Origin: an uncultured Bacteroidota bacterium
GTDB taxonomy: Bacteria; Bacteroidota; Bacteroidia; Bacteroidales; VadinHA17
Length of the DNA: 18,067 bases
Direction of reading: 5' to 3'
NCBI GenBank assembly: GCA_903865465.1
Contig: CAIPJU010001069.1
Location: 1 to 18,067, forward strand
Shown: in pieces, positions 1 through 6,339 of the stretch
Layout of the letters: the number at the start of each line of letters is the position of its first letter
Position numbering within the stretch: position 1 is the stretch's first letter
Notes under the pieces: generated by a model
The model's input: the letters and a program-made list of their open reading frames with translations, nothing else
The model's database searches: none
Told to the model about the DNA's origin: nothing
Program-made: the position numbers and the translations under genes

Positions 1-1306
1 CCAGCAGAGCAGCTTTTACACCCATGTTGTCGGTGAACCATCCCATTACAAGGGGAACTACCGACCCTCCAACGATAAGGGTATTGATAATACCTGAAGC
101 CATAGGCATTTCGTATTTGTCAAGATCTTTTACTCCAAGTGCAAAAATATTCGGGAACATGATCGAATTGAAGAATCCTATGGAAAGGAGAGCCCAGATT
201 CCTACATTATAGCCAAGGATTGTTGATGAGAATACAAGAACTGCTGCAATTATTGCAAAAAGCCCAAGCACCACGTTTGTTTTTCCTTTTGCAAACTGCA
301 TTGCAACGAAATTAAGAAATGCGATGCCAAGGAAAATAAGACCGTTTACAGGCTGTGAGTTGAAGACAAAAACACCATTCTGGATCTGGCTGCTGGTAAC
401 AAGCCATCCAACAAAGAAGGCGATGACGATCATGAGTCCTGAGTACATGTATTTCTTTTGTTGATCCATTGAACTTAGGTTGATTGAACCGAGGAAACGG
501 CCAACCATAGCTCCACCCCAATACATTGCAGCCATCTTGGCAGCTTCACCGAGTGCCATGCCCGGTATGTTTTTCAGATAAGGAACAACTGCAGTTGAGA
601 TACCTACCTCAGCGCCAACATAAAAGAAGATAGCCAGGGCACCTAGTAATACATGAGGGTGTTTCCATACACTTTTCCTCTGTCCAACATCTTCCCCTGT
701 TATAATCTCAGGTAATTTCATGAAGAATATTACCACAGCAATAATCACGATTAAGGTACCAATAATAAGGAATGGCCCCTGAACTGCTTTTGGTCCCATT
801 GCCAACGCAGCCCGAGTAAGAACAAAAATACCTACAACGAAAGGAGCGATTGTTGTTGCAACTCCGTTTAGAGCTTGTGTCAGGTTAAGCCTTGAAGAAG
901 CTGTCTCTTCGTTACCAAGAGCGGCGACATAAGGATTGGCAGCTGTCTGAAGGAAAACAACACCTGTTGCCATTACGAAAACGGCACAAAGGAAGAGAGC
1001 ATAGGAAGGAAGAGCAACTGCGGGATAGAAAAGGAAACAACCCAGACCAATGGCGAGGCAACCAATTACCAATCCCATCTTATATCCGGTTTTCTTAATA
1101 ATACTTCCGCAAATAAAGGAGAAAACGAAGTAAGCAAAGAAGAATACTCCGTTCACAAGATTTGCCATGAAATTGGTCAGCTGAAAGGTAGCCTGTACCT
1201 GATCTTTCAGCGCAATGTTGAAGTTGGTCATGAACCCGAAAATGAAAAAGATCATTAACATCATGGTCATCCCCAGTCGTAAATTGCTATCTGTTTGTTG
1301 TTTCAT
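1..1306 (-). CDS. Sugar MFS transporter, FucP/GluP type (3' end cut off)
   Basis: Inner-membrane major facilitator superfamily permease, probably a proton (or sodium) symporter for a monosaccharide such as fucose, glucose or galactose. The start is the ATG at 1306 (MKQQTDSNLRLG); 435 codons are visible and the C-terminus lies outside the window, but family length suggests only a short piece is missing. Hydrophobic segments run through the whole protein. Recognisable FucP/GluP-family features are FFIFGFMTNFN in helix 1, FLQTAANPYVAALG near residues 130-145, LTQALNGVATTIAP soon after, and a late FFNSIMFPNIFALGVKD segment. The central hydrophilic loop (about residues 205-225, ITGEDVGQRKSVWKHP) joins the two six-helix halves. 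The substrate cannot be read from the sequence. It has its own Bacteroidota promoter and a possible operator upstream. Family confident; sugar unknown. Confidence 0.9.
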   Translation of the reverse strand, partial: MKQQTDSNLRLGMTMMLMIFFIFGFMTNFNIALKDQVQATFQLTNFMANLVNGVFFFAYFVFSFICGSIIKKTGYKMGLVIGCLAIGLGCFLFYPAVALPSYALFLCAVFVMATGVVFLQTAANPYVAALGNEETASSRLNLTQALNGVATTIAPFVVGIFVLTRAALAMGPKAVQGPFLIIGTLIVIIAVVIFFMKLPEIITGEDVGQRKSVWKHPHVLLGALAIFFYVGAEVGISTAVVPYLKNIPGMALGEAAKMAAMYWGGAMVGRFLGSINLSSMDQQKKYMYSGLMIVIAFFVGWLVTSSQIQNGVFVFNSQPVNGLIFLGIAFLNFVAMQFAKGKTNVVLGLFAIIAAVLVFSSTILGYNVGIWALLSIGFFNSIMFPNIFALGVKDLDKYEMPMASGIINTLIVGGSVVPLVMGWFTDNMGVKAALL

Positions 1307-1361
1307 TTAAAGATTTTTTTTTAATATGAATAACTTATTGAAATTGTTGATTTGTCATGAA

Positions 1362-1393
1362 CAAATATATTAAACTAATTGTATTATCCTAAA
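1362..1393 (-). promoter_or_regulatory. Promoter of the sugar transporter
   Basis: Read on the minus strand: TTTAG, a 19-nt spacer, then TATATTTG. This fits the Bacteroidota sigma pattern (-33 TTTG, -7 TAnnTTTG), with an imperfect -33 box. Transcription would start about 50 nt before the ATG at 1306. Confidence 0.6.
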
Positions 1394-1405
1394 GAAATTG
1401 TTTTG

Positions 1406-1421
1406 CCTTTTGGCTAAAAGG
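1406..1421. promoter_or_regulatory. Possible operator upstream of the transporter
   Basis: CCTTTTGGCTAAAAGG is a 16-bp near-perfect palindrome: the two CCTTTT/AAAAGG half-sites match fully and only the central positions differ. It lies 12 bp upstream of the transporter's -33 box, a usual place for an activator. The binding protein is unknown; a sugar-responsive regulator is a guess from context. Confidence 0.35.
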
Positions 1422-1575
1422 TAATTATATTAACGTTTATTATAGTTTAAATCACACATTGCTTTTCGCTCTCCATTCAATTGCATTAAGAGTTGTGATA
1501 AAAATAACAATCGACTGCCTTCTTAATTGTAAAAGTTTTTGTCAGCCCCTGTAGTGATGATGATATTTATTTTTA

Positions 1576-1606
1576 TTTGGATCATTATCTATTTATGCTA
1601 AATTTG
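1576..1606 (+). promoter_or_regulatory. Promoter of the Big_2 lipoprotein gene
   Basis: TTTG at 1576-1579, exactly 19 nt of spacer, then TAAATTTG at 1599-1606. This is a full match to the Bacteroidota promoter form and the clearest promoter in the window. It implies a leader of about 30 nt before the ATG at 1645. Confidence 0.75.
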
Positions 1607-1644
1607 ACTGATAAATAGTATCATAAGAAGAAAAACATAAAAAT

Positions 1645-2412
1645 ATGAAGTCCTTAATTATTAATGTATTAGTCATCGTTTCCTTTGCTATTATCTTATC
1701 TTCTGTGTCAGGTTGTAAAAAAAAGGGGGCGGTAAAAATTACCCTGAATACAACTGAGGTTTCATTGAAAGTAAATGAATCCTCTACTTTAGTCGTCTCT
1801 CCCTCTATCAATAACGTTGTATTCACATCTGATAACGACACAATTGCAGAGGTGTTCGCCACGGGAGAAATAGTCGCACGCCTGGTAGGAGAAACCAATA
1901 TTATTGCAACAAATATCGAGAGCGGTGCCAGGGCAATCTGTAAAGTGACCGTTATACCAAGTGTTTCGATGTACAAGGAGCCCTTTCTTGTTTTTAGCAC
2001 TCCAAAACTAAGCATTAAAACCTACGAAACCAGGGAATTAAATCTCGAAAACGATAGCACAATACTCTATAACGGAGAAAATTCCTTCCTCGACAGCCTC
2101 ACCTATTCTTTTAAAAACGCGGCCTATACCAGTTGTATCTGCGTTGTTCCGGCGGATAAGGTTGGCCTCCTGGGCAGTTACCTTGGTGAGAGATATGCAT
2201 ATATTGGCAGTATCGCTTATGACTTAATTGCTCGGAAGACTACTGATGGCAAAACTTTTGTGGTGACCCAGACCTTCTCTGATACAGAATTGCTGGTATA
2301 TTATTTCCCGAGATCAGCTTCAGGTTCAAAATCAGCTTTGAGTCAGAATTCGGAGATAATAAGAAATATCAGAGCTATCAATAGTACCAGGGCTTTTCAT
2401 CATAAAGAATAA
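1645..2412 (+). CDS. Lipoprotein with bacterial Ig-like (Big_2) domain
   Basis: Secreted lipoprotein of unknown specific function, 255 aa. The N-terminus is a type II signal peptide: basic start (MKS), a hydrophobic run to about residue 20, and lipobox VSGC with the lipidated Cys at 24, followed by three lysines, so it is probably surface- or periplasm-facing and membrane-anchored. Residues about 31-106 form a Big_2-like immunoglobulin domain (LNTTEVSLKVNESSTL, TSDNDTIAEV, ATGEIVA, GETNIIATN, CKVTV). The C-terminal half (about 110-255) starts with YKEPFLVFSTPKLSIKTYE, which I recognise from Bacteroidota Ig-domain proteins; it has no catalytic motif that I can identify. It is monocistronic, has its own strong promoter, and lies between a sugar transporter and the convergent tsf operon. 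A role in surface adhesion or in a protein complex is only a guess. Confidence 0.85.
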   Translation: MKSLIINVLVIVSFAIILSSVSGCKKKGAVKITLNTTEVSLKVNESSTLVVSPSINNVVFTSDNDTIAEVFATGEIVARLVGETNIIATNIESGARAICKVTVIPSVSMYKEPFLVFSTPKLSIKTYETRELNLENDSTILYNGENSFLDSLTYSFKNAAYTSCICVVPADKVGLLGSYLGERYAYIGSIAYDLIARKTTDGKTFVVTQTFSDTELLVYYFPRSASGSKSALSQNSEIIRNIRAINSTRAFHHKE

Positions 2413-2541
2413 TTACTGTTCCTTGTGCATGGTATTAATCTATTCCCCGCTTCATAATCCTTTTTAAGAATCGGAAATTAGCAGGGTGATCAATCTTCCT
2501 CTATAATTTTATCAATTTTCACATTGCTCCGCGGCCTCTGA

Positions 2542-2567
2542 TTAACCACTGCGAGCTTTGCGGTTAA
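2542..2567. repeat. Degenerate intergenic repeat with TTAACC...GGTTAA ends
   Basis: A 26-bp segment opens with TTAACC and closes with GGTTAA, enclosing CTGCGAGCTTTGCG. It lies in a patch (2527-2580) with repeated GCGG and CTTTGC words. It resembles the dispersed 'CTTTGCG...TTTGCGGTTAAA' intergenic repeats I recall from many Bacteroidota genomes. One copy in one window cannot prove that it is a repeat family member. Confidence 0.3.
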
Positions 2568-2689
2568 AAGCAACTTTGCCGGAGACTCTCGGTTTCACAT
2601 CTCTGAAACTTCACTTGCCACAAATCATTAATAGCCAACCTTGAGAGGATGTACTTAATTAAGGCAGATATCAGCAAAAGGGATGGTTC

Positions 2690-2717
2690 AAAAAAAAAGT
2701 GGCGCAAAGAGCGCCAC
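2690..2717 (-). terminator. Rho-independent terminator of the rplM-rpsI-rpsB-tsf operon
   Basis: On the minus strand the transcript reads GTGGCGC, loop TCTTT, GCGCCAC, then nine consecutive U residues (A run at 2690-2698 on the plus strand). The 7-bp GC-rich perfect stem plus U tract is a textbook intrinsic terminator, starting 27 nt after the tsf stop codon. Confidence 0.92.
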
Positions 2718-2744
2718 CTAAGTATTGAAATATGAACCTACGTA

Positions 2745-3575
2745 CTAAATATTTAACGAATATCTCTTGAATTCGGTCACTGTTAACTCTTTGTTAACCG
2801 ACTGAAGATATTGTCTTATGGTCATTTTATTATCCTTTACAAAATCCTGGTTCAGAAGAGTACTCTCCTTGAAGAATTTAGCGAGTTTACCCTGGGCAAT
2901 TTTGTCAAGCATCTCTTCAGGTTTTCCTTCGCGGCGAGCCTGTTCCTTCCCGATTTCAAGTTCCTGTGCTATAACTGCGTCAGTAACAAAGTCCTTATCA
3001 ACAGCAACAGGGTTCATAGCCGCAATCTGCATTGCTATATCCTTGTAAACCTGAACGTCAATACCATCCTTTGTGAAACCTACAAGAGTTGCCAGTTTGC
3101 TTCCCGGGTGAATGTAAGCCTGAACATGAGCAGCCTCCACTTTTTCATAATATGATATATCGAGTTTTTCACCAATGATACCTATGTATTCAACTACTTT
3201 ACCTTCAACTGTACCGCCTTCCATAGGAAGAGCTTTCAGTTCTTCGAGAGTAGATGGCTTCTGAGCCAGTGCGAGGTCAATTATTTTATTTGCAAGAGCC
3301 AGGAAATCAGCATTTTTTGCAACGAAATCAGTTTCGCTGTTCAGTACCATAACAGCACCGAATTTTCCGTCAGCAACAACTTTTGAAAGAACAACACCTT
3401 CAGTAGCGTCCCTGTCAGCACGTTTGTTGGCAACAGCCTGACCCTTCTTACGAATTATCTCAATCGCCTTTTCAAAATTACCTTCTGCTTCTTCGAGAGC
3501 CTTTTTGCAGTCCATCATACCGGCGAGTGTAACTCTCCTTAATCTGGCAACATCAGCAGCACTTATAACAGCCAT
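2745..3575 (-). CDS. tsf: Translation elongation factor Ts
   Basis: EF-Ts, the cytosolic guanine-nucleotide exchange factor that removes GDP from EF-Tu during elongation. The protein has 276 aa from the ATG at 3575 (MAVISAADVARL). An in-frame TTG 27 nt upstream would add MFTNYKDLY, which does not look like EF-Ts, so the ATG is preferred. The N-terminal UBA-like domain has the family motif TLAGMMDCKKALEEA with RKKG after it (about 15-50). The core carries NSETDFVAKNADF (about residues 80-92), the EF-Tu contact region. The C-terminus ends LTVTEFKRYSLNI as expected. It is the last gene of the operon: it starts 31 nt after the rpsB stop and is followed at once by the strong terminator. Confidence 0.97.
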   Translation of the reverse strand: MAVISAADVARLRRVTLAGMMDCKKALEEAEGNFEKAIEIIRKKGQAVANKRADRDATEGVVLSKVVADGKFGAVMVLNSETDFVAKNADFLALANKIIDLALAQKPSTLEELKALPMEGGTVEGKVVEYIGIIGEKLDISYYEKVEAAHVQAYIHPGSKLATLVGFTKDGIDVQVYKDIAMQIAAMNPVAVDKDFVTDAVIAQELEIGKEQARREGKPEEMLDKIAQGKLAKFFKESTLLNQDFVKDNKMTIRQYLQSVNKELTVTEFKRYSLNI

Positions 3576-3606
3576 ATATAAATCTTTATAGTTAGTAAAC
3601 AATTAT

Positions 3607-4494
3607 CTATTCTTCTTCCTCTTCTTCTCCGGCAACTTTTGCAAGTTCCTCATCATCGTCAGCTTCTGCGATAACATCTTCTTCTTCTTCAACCTCTTCA
3701 TCTTCGTCTTCAACAATAGCCTCGACGATAGCAGGTGGAAGATCCTTCATCAGTTCTTTTCTCATCACCTTCTTGTCTTTTGGCATTGGCTCTTTGTCTT
3801 TCTCGAGTTTTCTTTCGCTAAGACCTTCTTCAATAGCCTGACAGAGGAGACCTATAATGAGTGAAATAGATTTTGACGCGTCATCATTAGCAGGGATCGG
3901 GAATTCAATATCTGAAGGATCAGAGTTGGTATCGACCATTGCAAATACAGGAATACCGAGTCTTTTTGCTTCCCTTACTGCGATATGTTCTTTACTTACG
4001 TCAACGATAAACAGTGCTGAAGGAAGTCTTGTAAGGTCAATTATACTACCAAGGGTTTTTTCGAGTTTTGCTCTCTGCCTTGTTATCTGAAGTCTTTCAC
4101 GTTTTGACAGGTTAAGGAAGGTTCCGTCAACAGCCATTTTGTCGATAGACGACATTTTCTTGACTGCCTTGCGGATAGTCGGGAAGTTGGTAAGCATACC
4201 ACCGGGCCAGCGCTCGGTAACATAAGGCATATTAACTGCCTTTACCTTCTCGGCTACGATCTCTTTTGCCTGTTTTTTGGTTGCAACGAAGAGGATTTTC
4301 TTTCCTGAACGAGCTATATGCTTCATTGCAGAAGCAGCTTCGTCGATTTTAACGGCTGTTTTTTCGAGATCAATGATGTGAATACCATTACGCTCCATAA
4401 AGATATAAGGAGCCATAGCAGGATTCCACTTTCTTTTAAGGTGCCCGAAATGAACACCAGCATCAAGTAATTCTTTAAAATTTGTTCTTGGCAT
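3607..4494 (-). CDS. rpsB: 30S ribosomal protein S2 (uS2) with acidic C-terminal tail
   Basis: Small-subunit ribosomal protein S2, assembled late and needed for binding of bS1-like proteins at the mRNA platform. The 295-aa product starts MPRTNFKELLDAGVHFGH at an ATG. Typical motifs follow: KRKWNPAMAPYIF, IIDLEKTA, ILFVATKKQAKEI, YVTERWPGGMLTNF, and LFIVDVSKEHIAVREAKRLGIPVFAMVDTNSDP with the helical end DDASKSISLIIGLL. The core ends near residue 230. The remaining ~65 residues are an extension, first basic (RKLEKDKEPMPKDKK), then from about 260 almost wholly Asp/Glu. E. coli S2 has about 240 aa and lacks this tail. The gene lies 114 nt after rpsI, and that gap holds a foldable element that may control it. 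Confidence 0.97.
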   Translation of the reverse strand: MPRTNFKELLDAGVHFGHLKRKWNPAMAPYIFMERNGIHIIDLEKTAVKIDEAASAMKHIARSGKKILFVATKKQAKEIVAEKVKAVNMPYVTERWPGGMLTNFPTIRKAVKKMSSIDKMAVDGTFLNLSKRERLQITRQRAKLEKTLGSIIDLTRLPSALFIVDVSKEHIAVREAKRLGIPVFAMVDTNSDPSDIEFPIPANDDASKSISLIIGLLCQAIEEGLSERKLEKDKEPMPKDKKVMRKELMKDLPPAIVEAIVEDEDEEVEEEEDVIAEADDDEELAKVAGEEEEEE

Positions 4495-4527
4495 TTTAGC
4501 TATTATTAAGTTTACATTCCTTCAATC

Positions 4528-4566
4528 AATTGCAGAGTAGTTCCCAAACAGGAAGTCTTTGCAATT
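4528..4566 (-). ncRNA. Candidate structured leader element of rpsB
   Basis: In the rpsI-rpsB gap the minus-strand RNA can fold as AATTGCA, internal loop AAGAC, TTCC, loop TGTTTG, GGAA, internal loop CTACTC, TGCAATT. The outer 7-bp and inner 4-bp helices are both perfect and are separated by a nearly symmetric 5/6-nt internal loop. It ends 33 nt before the rpsB ATG. Cis-acting S2 leaders are known in gammaproteobacteria, so autoregulation by S2 is plausible here. No match to a named family was checked. Confidence 0.4.
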
Positions 4567-4608
4567 TAGATACTAAACTTGCATCCGTGATGACTGATCT
4601 TTTAATTC

Positions 4609-4995
4609 CTATCGTTTACTGAACTGGAATCTCTTACGAGCTTTTGGCTGACCAGGTTTTTTCCTTTCAACTTCGCGCGGGTCGCGTGTAACAAAACCTT
4701 CGGCCTTGAGAGCAGGCTTATTTTCTGCATCTATTTTCACAAGAGCCCTGGTTATTCCAAGACGAAGTGCCTCTGCCTGTCCTTTAACACCGCCACCATC
4801 GAGGTTGCAGTTGATATCATATTTATCTGTGACATTGAGAGTAACCAGGGGTTGAGTTACAACATACTGAAGAGTCTCAGCTCCGAAATATTCCTTGTAA
4901 TCCCTTCCATTAACAGTAATCTTTCCCTTGCCATCGCTTAAATATACACGGGCTACAGCTGCTTTCCTTCTTCCAAGAGCATTGATTGATTCCAT
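4609..4995 (-). CDS. rpsI: 30S ribosomal protein S9 (uS9)
   Basis: Small-subunit ribosomal protein S9, whose C-terminal tail reaches the P-site tRNA anticodon arm. 128 aa, the usual bacterial length. It starts MESINALGRRKAAVARVYL at an ATG, has the conserved GKGKITVNGRDYKEYFG-type region (here DGKGKITVNGRDYKEYF) and GGGVKGQAEALRLGITRALV, and ends in the invariant basic tail ARKRFQFSKR. The gap after the rplM stop is only 18 nt, so the two are co-transcribed, as in almost all bacteria. Confidence 0.98.
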   Translation of the reverse strand: MESINALGRRKAAVARVYLSDGKGKITVNGRDYKEYFGAETLQYVVTQPLVTLNVTDKYDINCNLDGGGVKGQAEALRLGITRALVKIDAENKPALKAEGFVTRDPREVERKKPGQPKARKRFQFSKR

Positions 4996-5013
4996 ATCTG
5001 TTGCTTAAATATT

Positions 5014-5457
5014 TTAAAGTTCAATTGTTTTTGGTTTCTGAGCTTCGTGAGGATGAGAAGAACCTGCATAAACATGCATATTCCTGTACAATTCAGCTCC
5101 CAGACGATTCTTGGGAAGCATTCCTTTTACTGCCTTCTCAACAAGCGCAATAGGATTCTTCTTAAGCATCTCTTCAGCTGTGGTGAATCTCTGTCCGCCA
5201 GGGAAACCCGTATGCCTGATATATACTTTATCCGACATTTTCTTGCCTGATAATGCAACCTTATCGGCATTGATGACAATCACGTTGTCGCCGCAATCGA
5301 CATGAGGTGTAAAATTGGTTTTATGCTTTCCTCTGAGCATCGAGGCCACAACTGATGAAAGCCTTCCCAGGACTTTTCCTTCAGCATCAATAATCACCCA
5401 CTCCTTGTTCACAGTAGCTTTATTTGCCGATACTGTTTTGTAGCTTAAGGTATTCAC
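5014..5457 (-). CDS. rplM: 50S ribosomal protein L13 (uL13), GTG start
   Basis: Large-subunit ribosomal protein L13, an early assembly protein bound to 23S rRNA. 147 aa. Motifs: VNKEWVIIDAEGKVLGRLSS at the N-terminus, LRGKHKTNFTPHVDCGDNVI, RHTGFPGG, and KGMLPKNRLGAELYRNMHVYAGSSHPHEAQKP at the C-terminus. The start codon is GTG at 5457 (MNTLSYKTVSANKATVN). The NTLSYKT-ANKATV stretch is conserved in Bacteroidota L13 sequences and there is no ATG nearby, so the GTG start is well supported. It is the first gene of the rplM-rpsI-rpsB-tsf operon, with promoter and 5' hairpin upstream. Confidence 0.97.
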   Translation of the reverse strand: MNTLSYKTVSANKATVNKEWVIIDAEGKVLGRLSSVVASMLRGKHKTNFTPHVDCGDNVIVINADKVALSGKKMSDKVYIRHTGFPGGQRFTTAEEMLKKNPIALVEKAVKGMLPKNRLGAELYRNMHVYAGSSHPHEAQKPKTIEL

Positions 5458-5501
5458 TATAATAGTTTTTTAAATTGATACACTTGTTGTTAATGTAATT
5501 A

Positions 5502-5528
5502 CCCCTTAATTTGGGGACTGCAAAAATA
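5502..5528 (-). promoter_or_regulatory. Promoter -7 box and 5' hairpin of the ribosomal protein operon
   Basis: On the minus strand TATTTTTG (5528-5521) fits the TAnnTTTG -7 box. A T-rich stretch lies at the -33 position without a clean TTTG. The transcript would begin about 55 nt before the GTG start and would open with CCCC-AAATTAA-GGGG (5516-5502), a short 5'-terminal hairpin. That position suits an L13 autoregulatory leader, but the hairpin is small and function is inferred. Confidence 0.45.
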
Positions 5529-5660
5529 CAATATATTTCCAAATAAAAAAGAATATTGCATACATTTTCTAAGAGTAAGCAAAAACAAATTTATTTTTAT
5601 CCCGCAAATTAAAGCAGGATTGAGATATTAAACCAAATTGCCGGGCTTTATTTTATTTAT

Positions 5661-6224
5661 ATGGTTAAAAACAATAAAGGAAACACAATCTCCGGTACAT
5701 TAAATGCAGGTATCAAGCTATCAAGAGACTTTTTTACTCGTGATGTTCTCGAAATAGCCCCTGTGATGCCGGGGAAAATACTCGTTTTAAAATCAGCCAA
5801 AGGAATTATAAAACGTTTCCGGATTACCGATGTTGAAGCATACAGCGGTTCAGAAGATCTCGCCAGTCATGCCAGCAAGGGAAGAACAGCCAGAACAGAG
5901 GTCATGTTCCATGAAGGAGGGCACTTGTATGTCTATCTTATTTACGGTATGTACTGGATGCTTAATATTGTTACCGGTCCGGCAGAGATCCCTCAGGCTA
6001 TATTAATAAGAGGTATCGAAAACTATTCTGGTCCAGGAAAACTGACAAAGGCTATCGGAATTGATAAATCGTTTAATGATGAAGATCTAATTACCTCCGG
6101 AAGAATATGGATTGAAAGTGATGGAGTATCCCCTGAAATAAAAACCGGCCCGAGAATAGGAATTGAATATGCCGGTGACTACTGGAAATCAGTGCCCTGG
6201 AGGTTTTACACAGGAAGCTTATAA
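5661..6224 (+). CDS. mpg: 3-methyladenine DNA glycosylase (AAG/Mpg family)
   Basis: Monofunctional DNA glycosylase of the alkyladenine glycosylase fold. It cuts the N-glycosidic bond of alkylated purines (3-methyladenine, and in relatives hypoxanthine) to start base excision repair. 187 aa, the size of bacterial family members. The family signature is clear: RITDVEAYSGSEDLASH (catalytic Glu59, Tyr61, His70), then GRTARTEVMF, HLYVYLIYGMYWMLNIV, PQAILIRG, SGPGKLTKAIGI and the end GPRIGIEYAGDYWKSVPWRFY. Family members usually read RTPRN where this has RTART. It is divergent from the rplM operon; no clean promoter match was found in the 200-bp gap. It is followed 115 bp later by the DUF2723 gene, so co-transcription is possible but not shown. 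Confidence 0.95.
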   Translation: MVKNNKGNTISGTLNAGIKLSRDFFTRDVLEIAPVMPGKILVLKSAKGIIKRFRITDVEAYSGSEDLASHASKGRTARTEVMFHEGGHLYVYLIYGMYWMLNIVTGPAEIPQAILIRGIENYSGPGKLTKAIGIDKSFNDEDLITSGRIWIESDGVSPEIKTGPRIGIEYAGDYWKSVPWRFYTGSL

Positions 6225-6339
6225 TAAAAGCAATCCATAACCCTTTCAAGTTAAAATGATGTTAAATGTTCTATAGTAAATATGGGCATCTGATATTTTT
6301 TTTCGTTCTTTGTTCATTAAATAAAATTAAACTTTGCCT

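Larger units (their letters stand above)
1307..1644. other. Divergent intergenic region between transporter and lipoprotein
   Basis: AT-rich 338-bp gap with no credible coding sequence. It holds two outward-facing promoters, at 1362-1393 (minus) and 1576-1606 (plus), and a near-palindrome at 1406-1421. Nothing else recognisable was seen in 1422-1575. Confidence 0.7.
2413..2744. other. Convergent intergenic region between lipoprotein gene and tsf
   Basis: 332 bp without a credible gene. It contains the tsf operon terminator (2690-2717) and a degenerate, GC-richer patch at about 2527-2580 with an inverted TTAACC/GGTTAA pair and TTTGCGG-like words. No terminator for the plus-strand lipoprotein gene was found. 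Confidence 0.6.

Noticed and set aside
1..1306. Possible frameshift in the sugar transporter, because no long complete frame appears
   Set aside because: Reading the minus strand by codon gives one unbroken frame of 435 codons from the ATG at 1306; the gene is only cut by the window edge.
1593..2015. 140-aa open frame on the minus strand opposite the lipoprotein gene
   Set aside because: Composition is a reverse-strand shadow with no domain. The plus-strand frame has a signal peptide, lipobox, Big_2 domain and its own promoter.
3576..3602. Upstream TTG start for tsf adding MFTNYKDLY
   Set aside because: The added residues do not fit EF-Ts N-termini; the ATG at 3575 begins the conserved domain at its normal distance.
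6329..6336. AAACTTTG as a -7 box just before the DUF2723 ATG
   Set aside because: First base differs from TAnnTTTG, the nearest TTTG is only 16 bp upstream instead of about 19, and the start of transcription would fall on the start codon.
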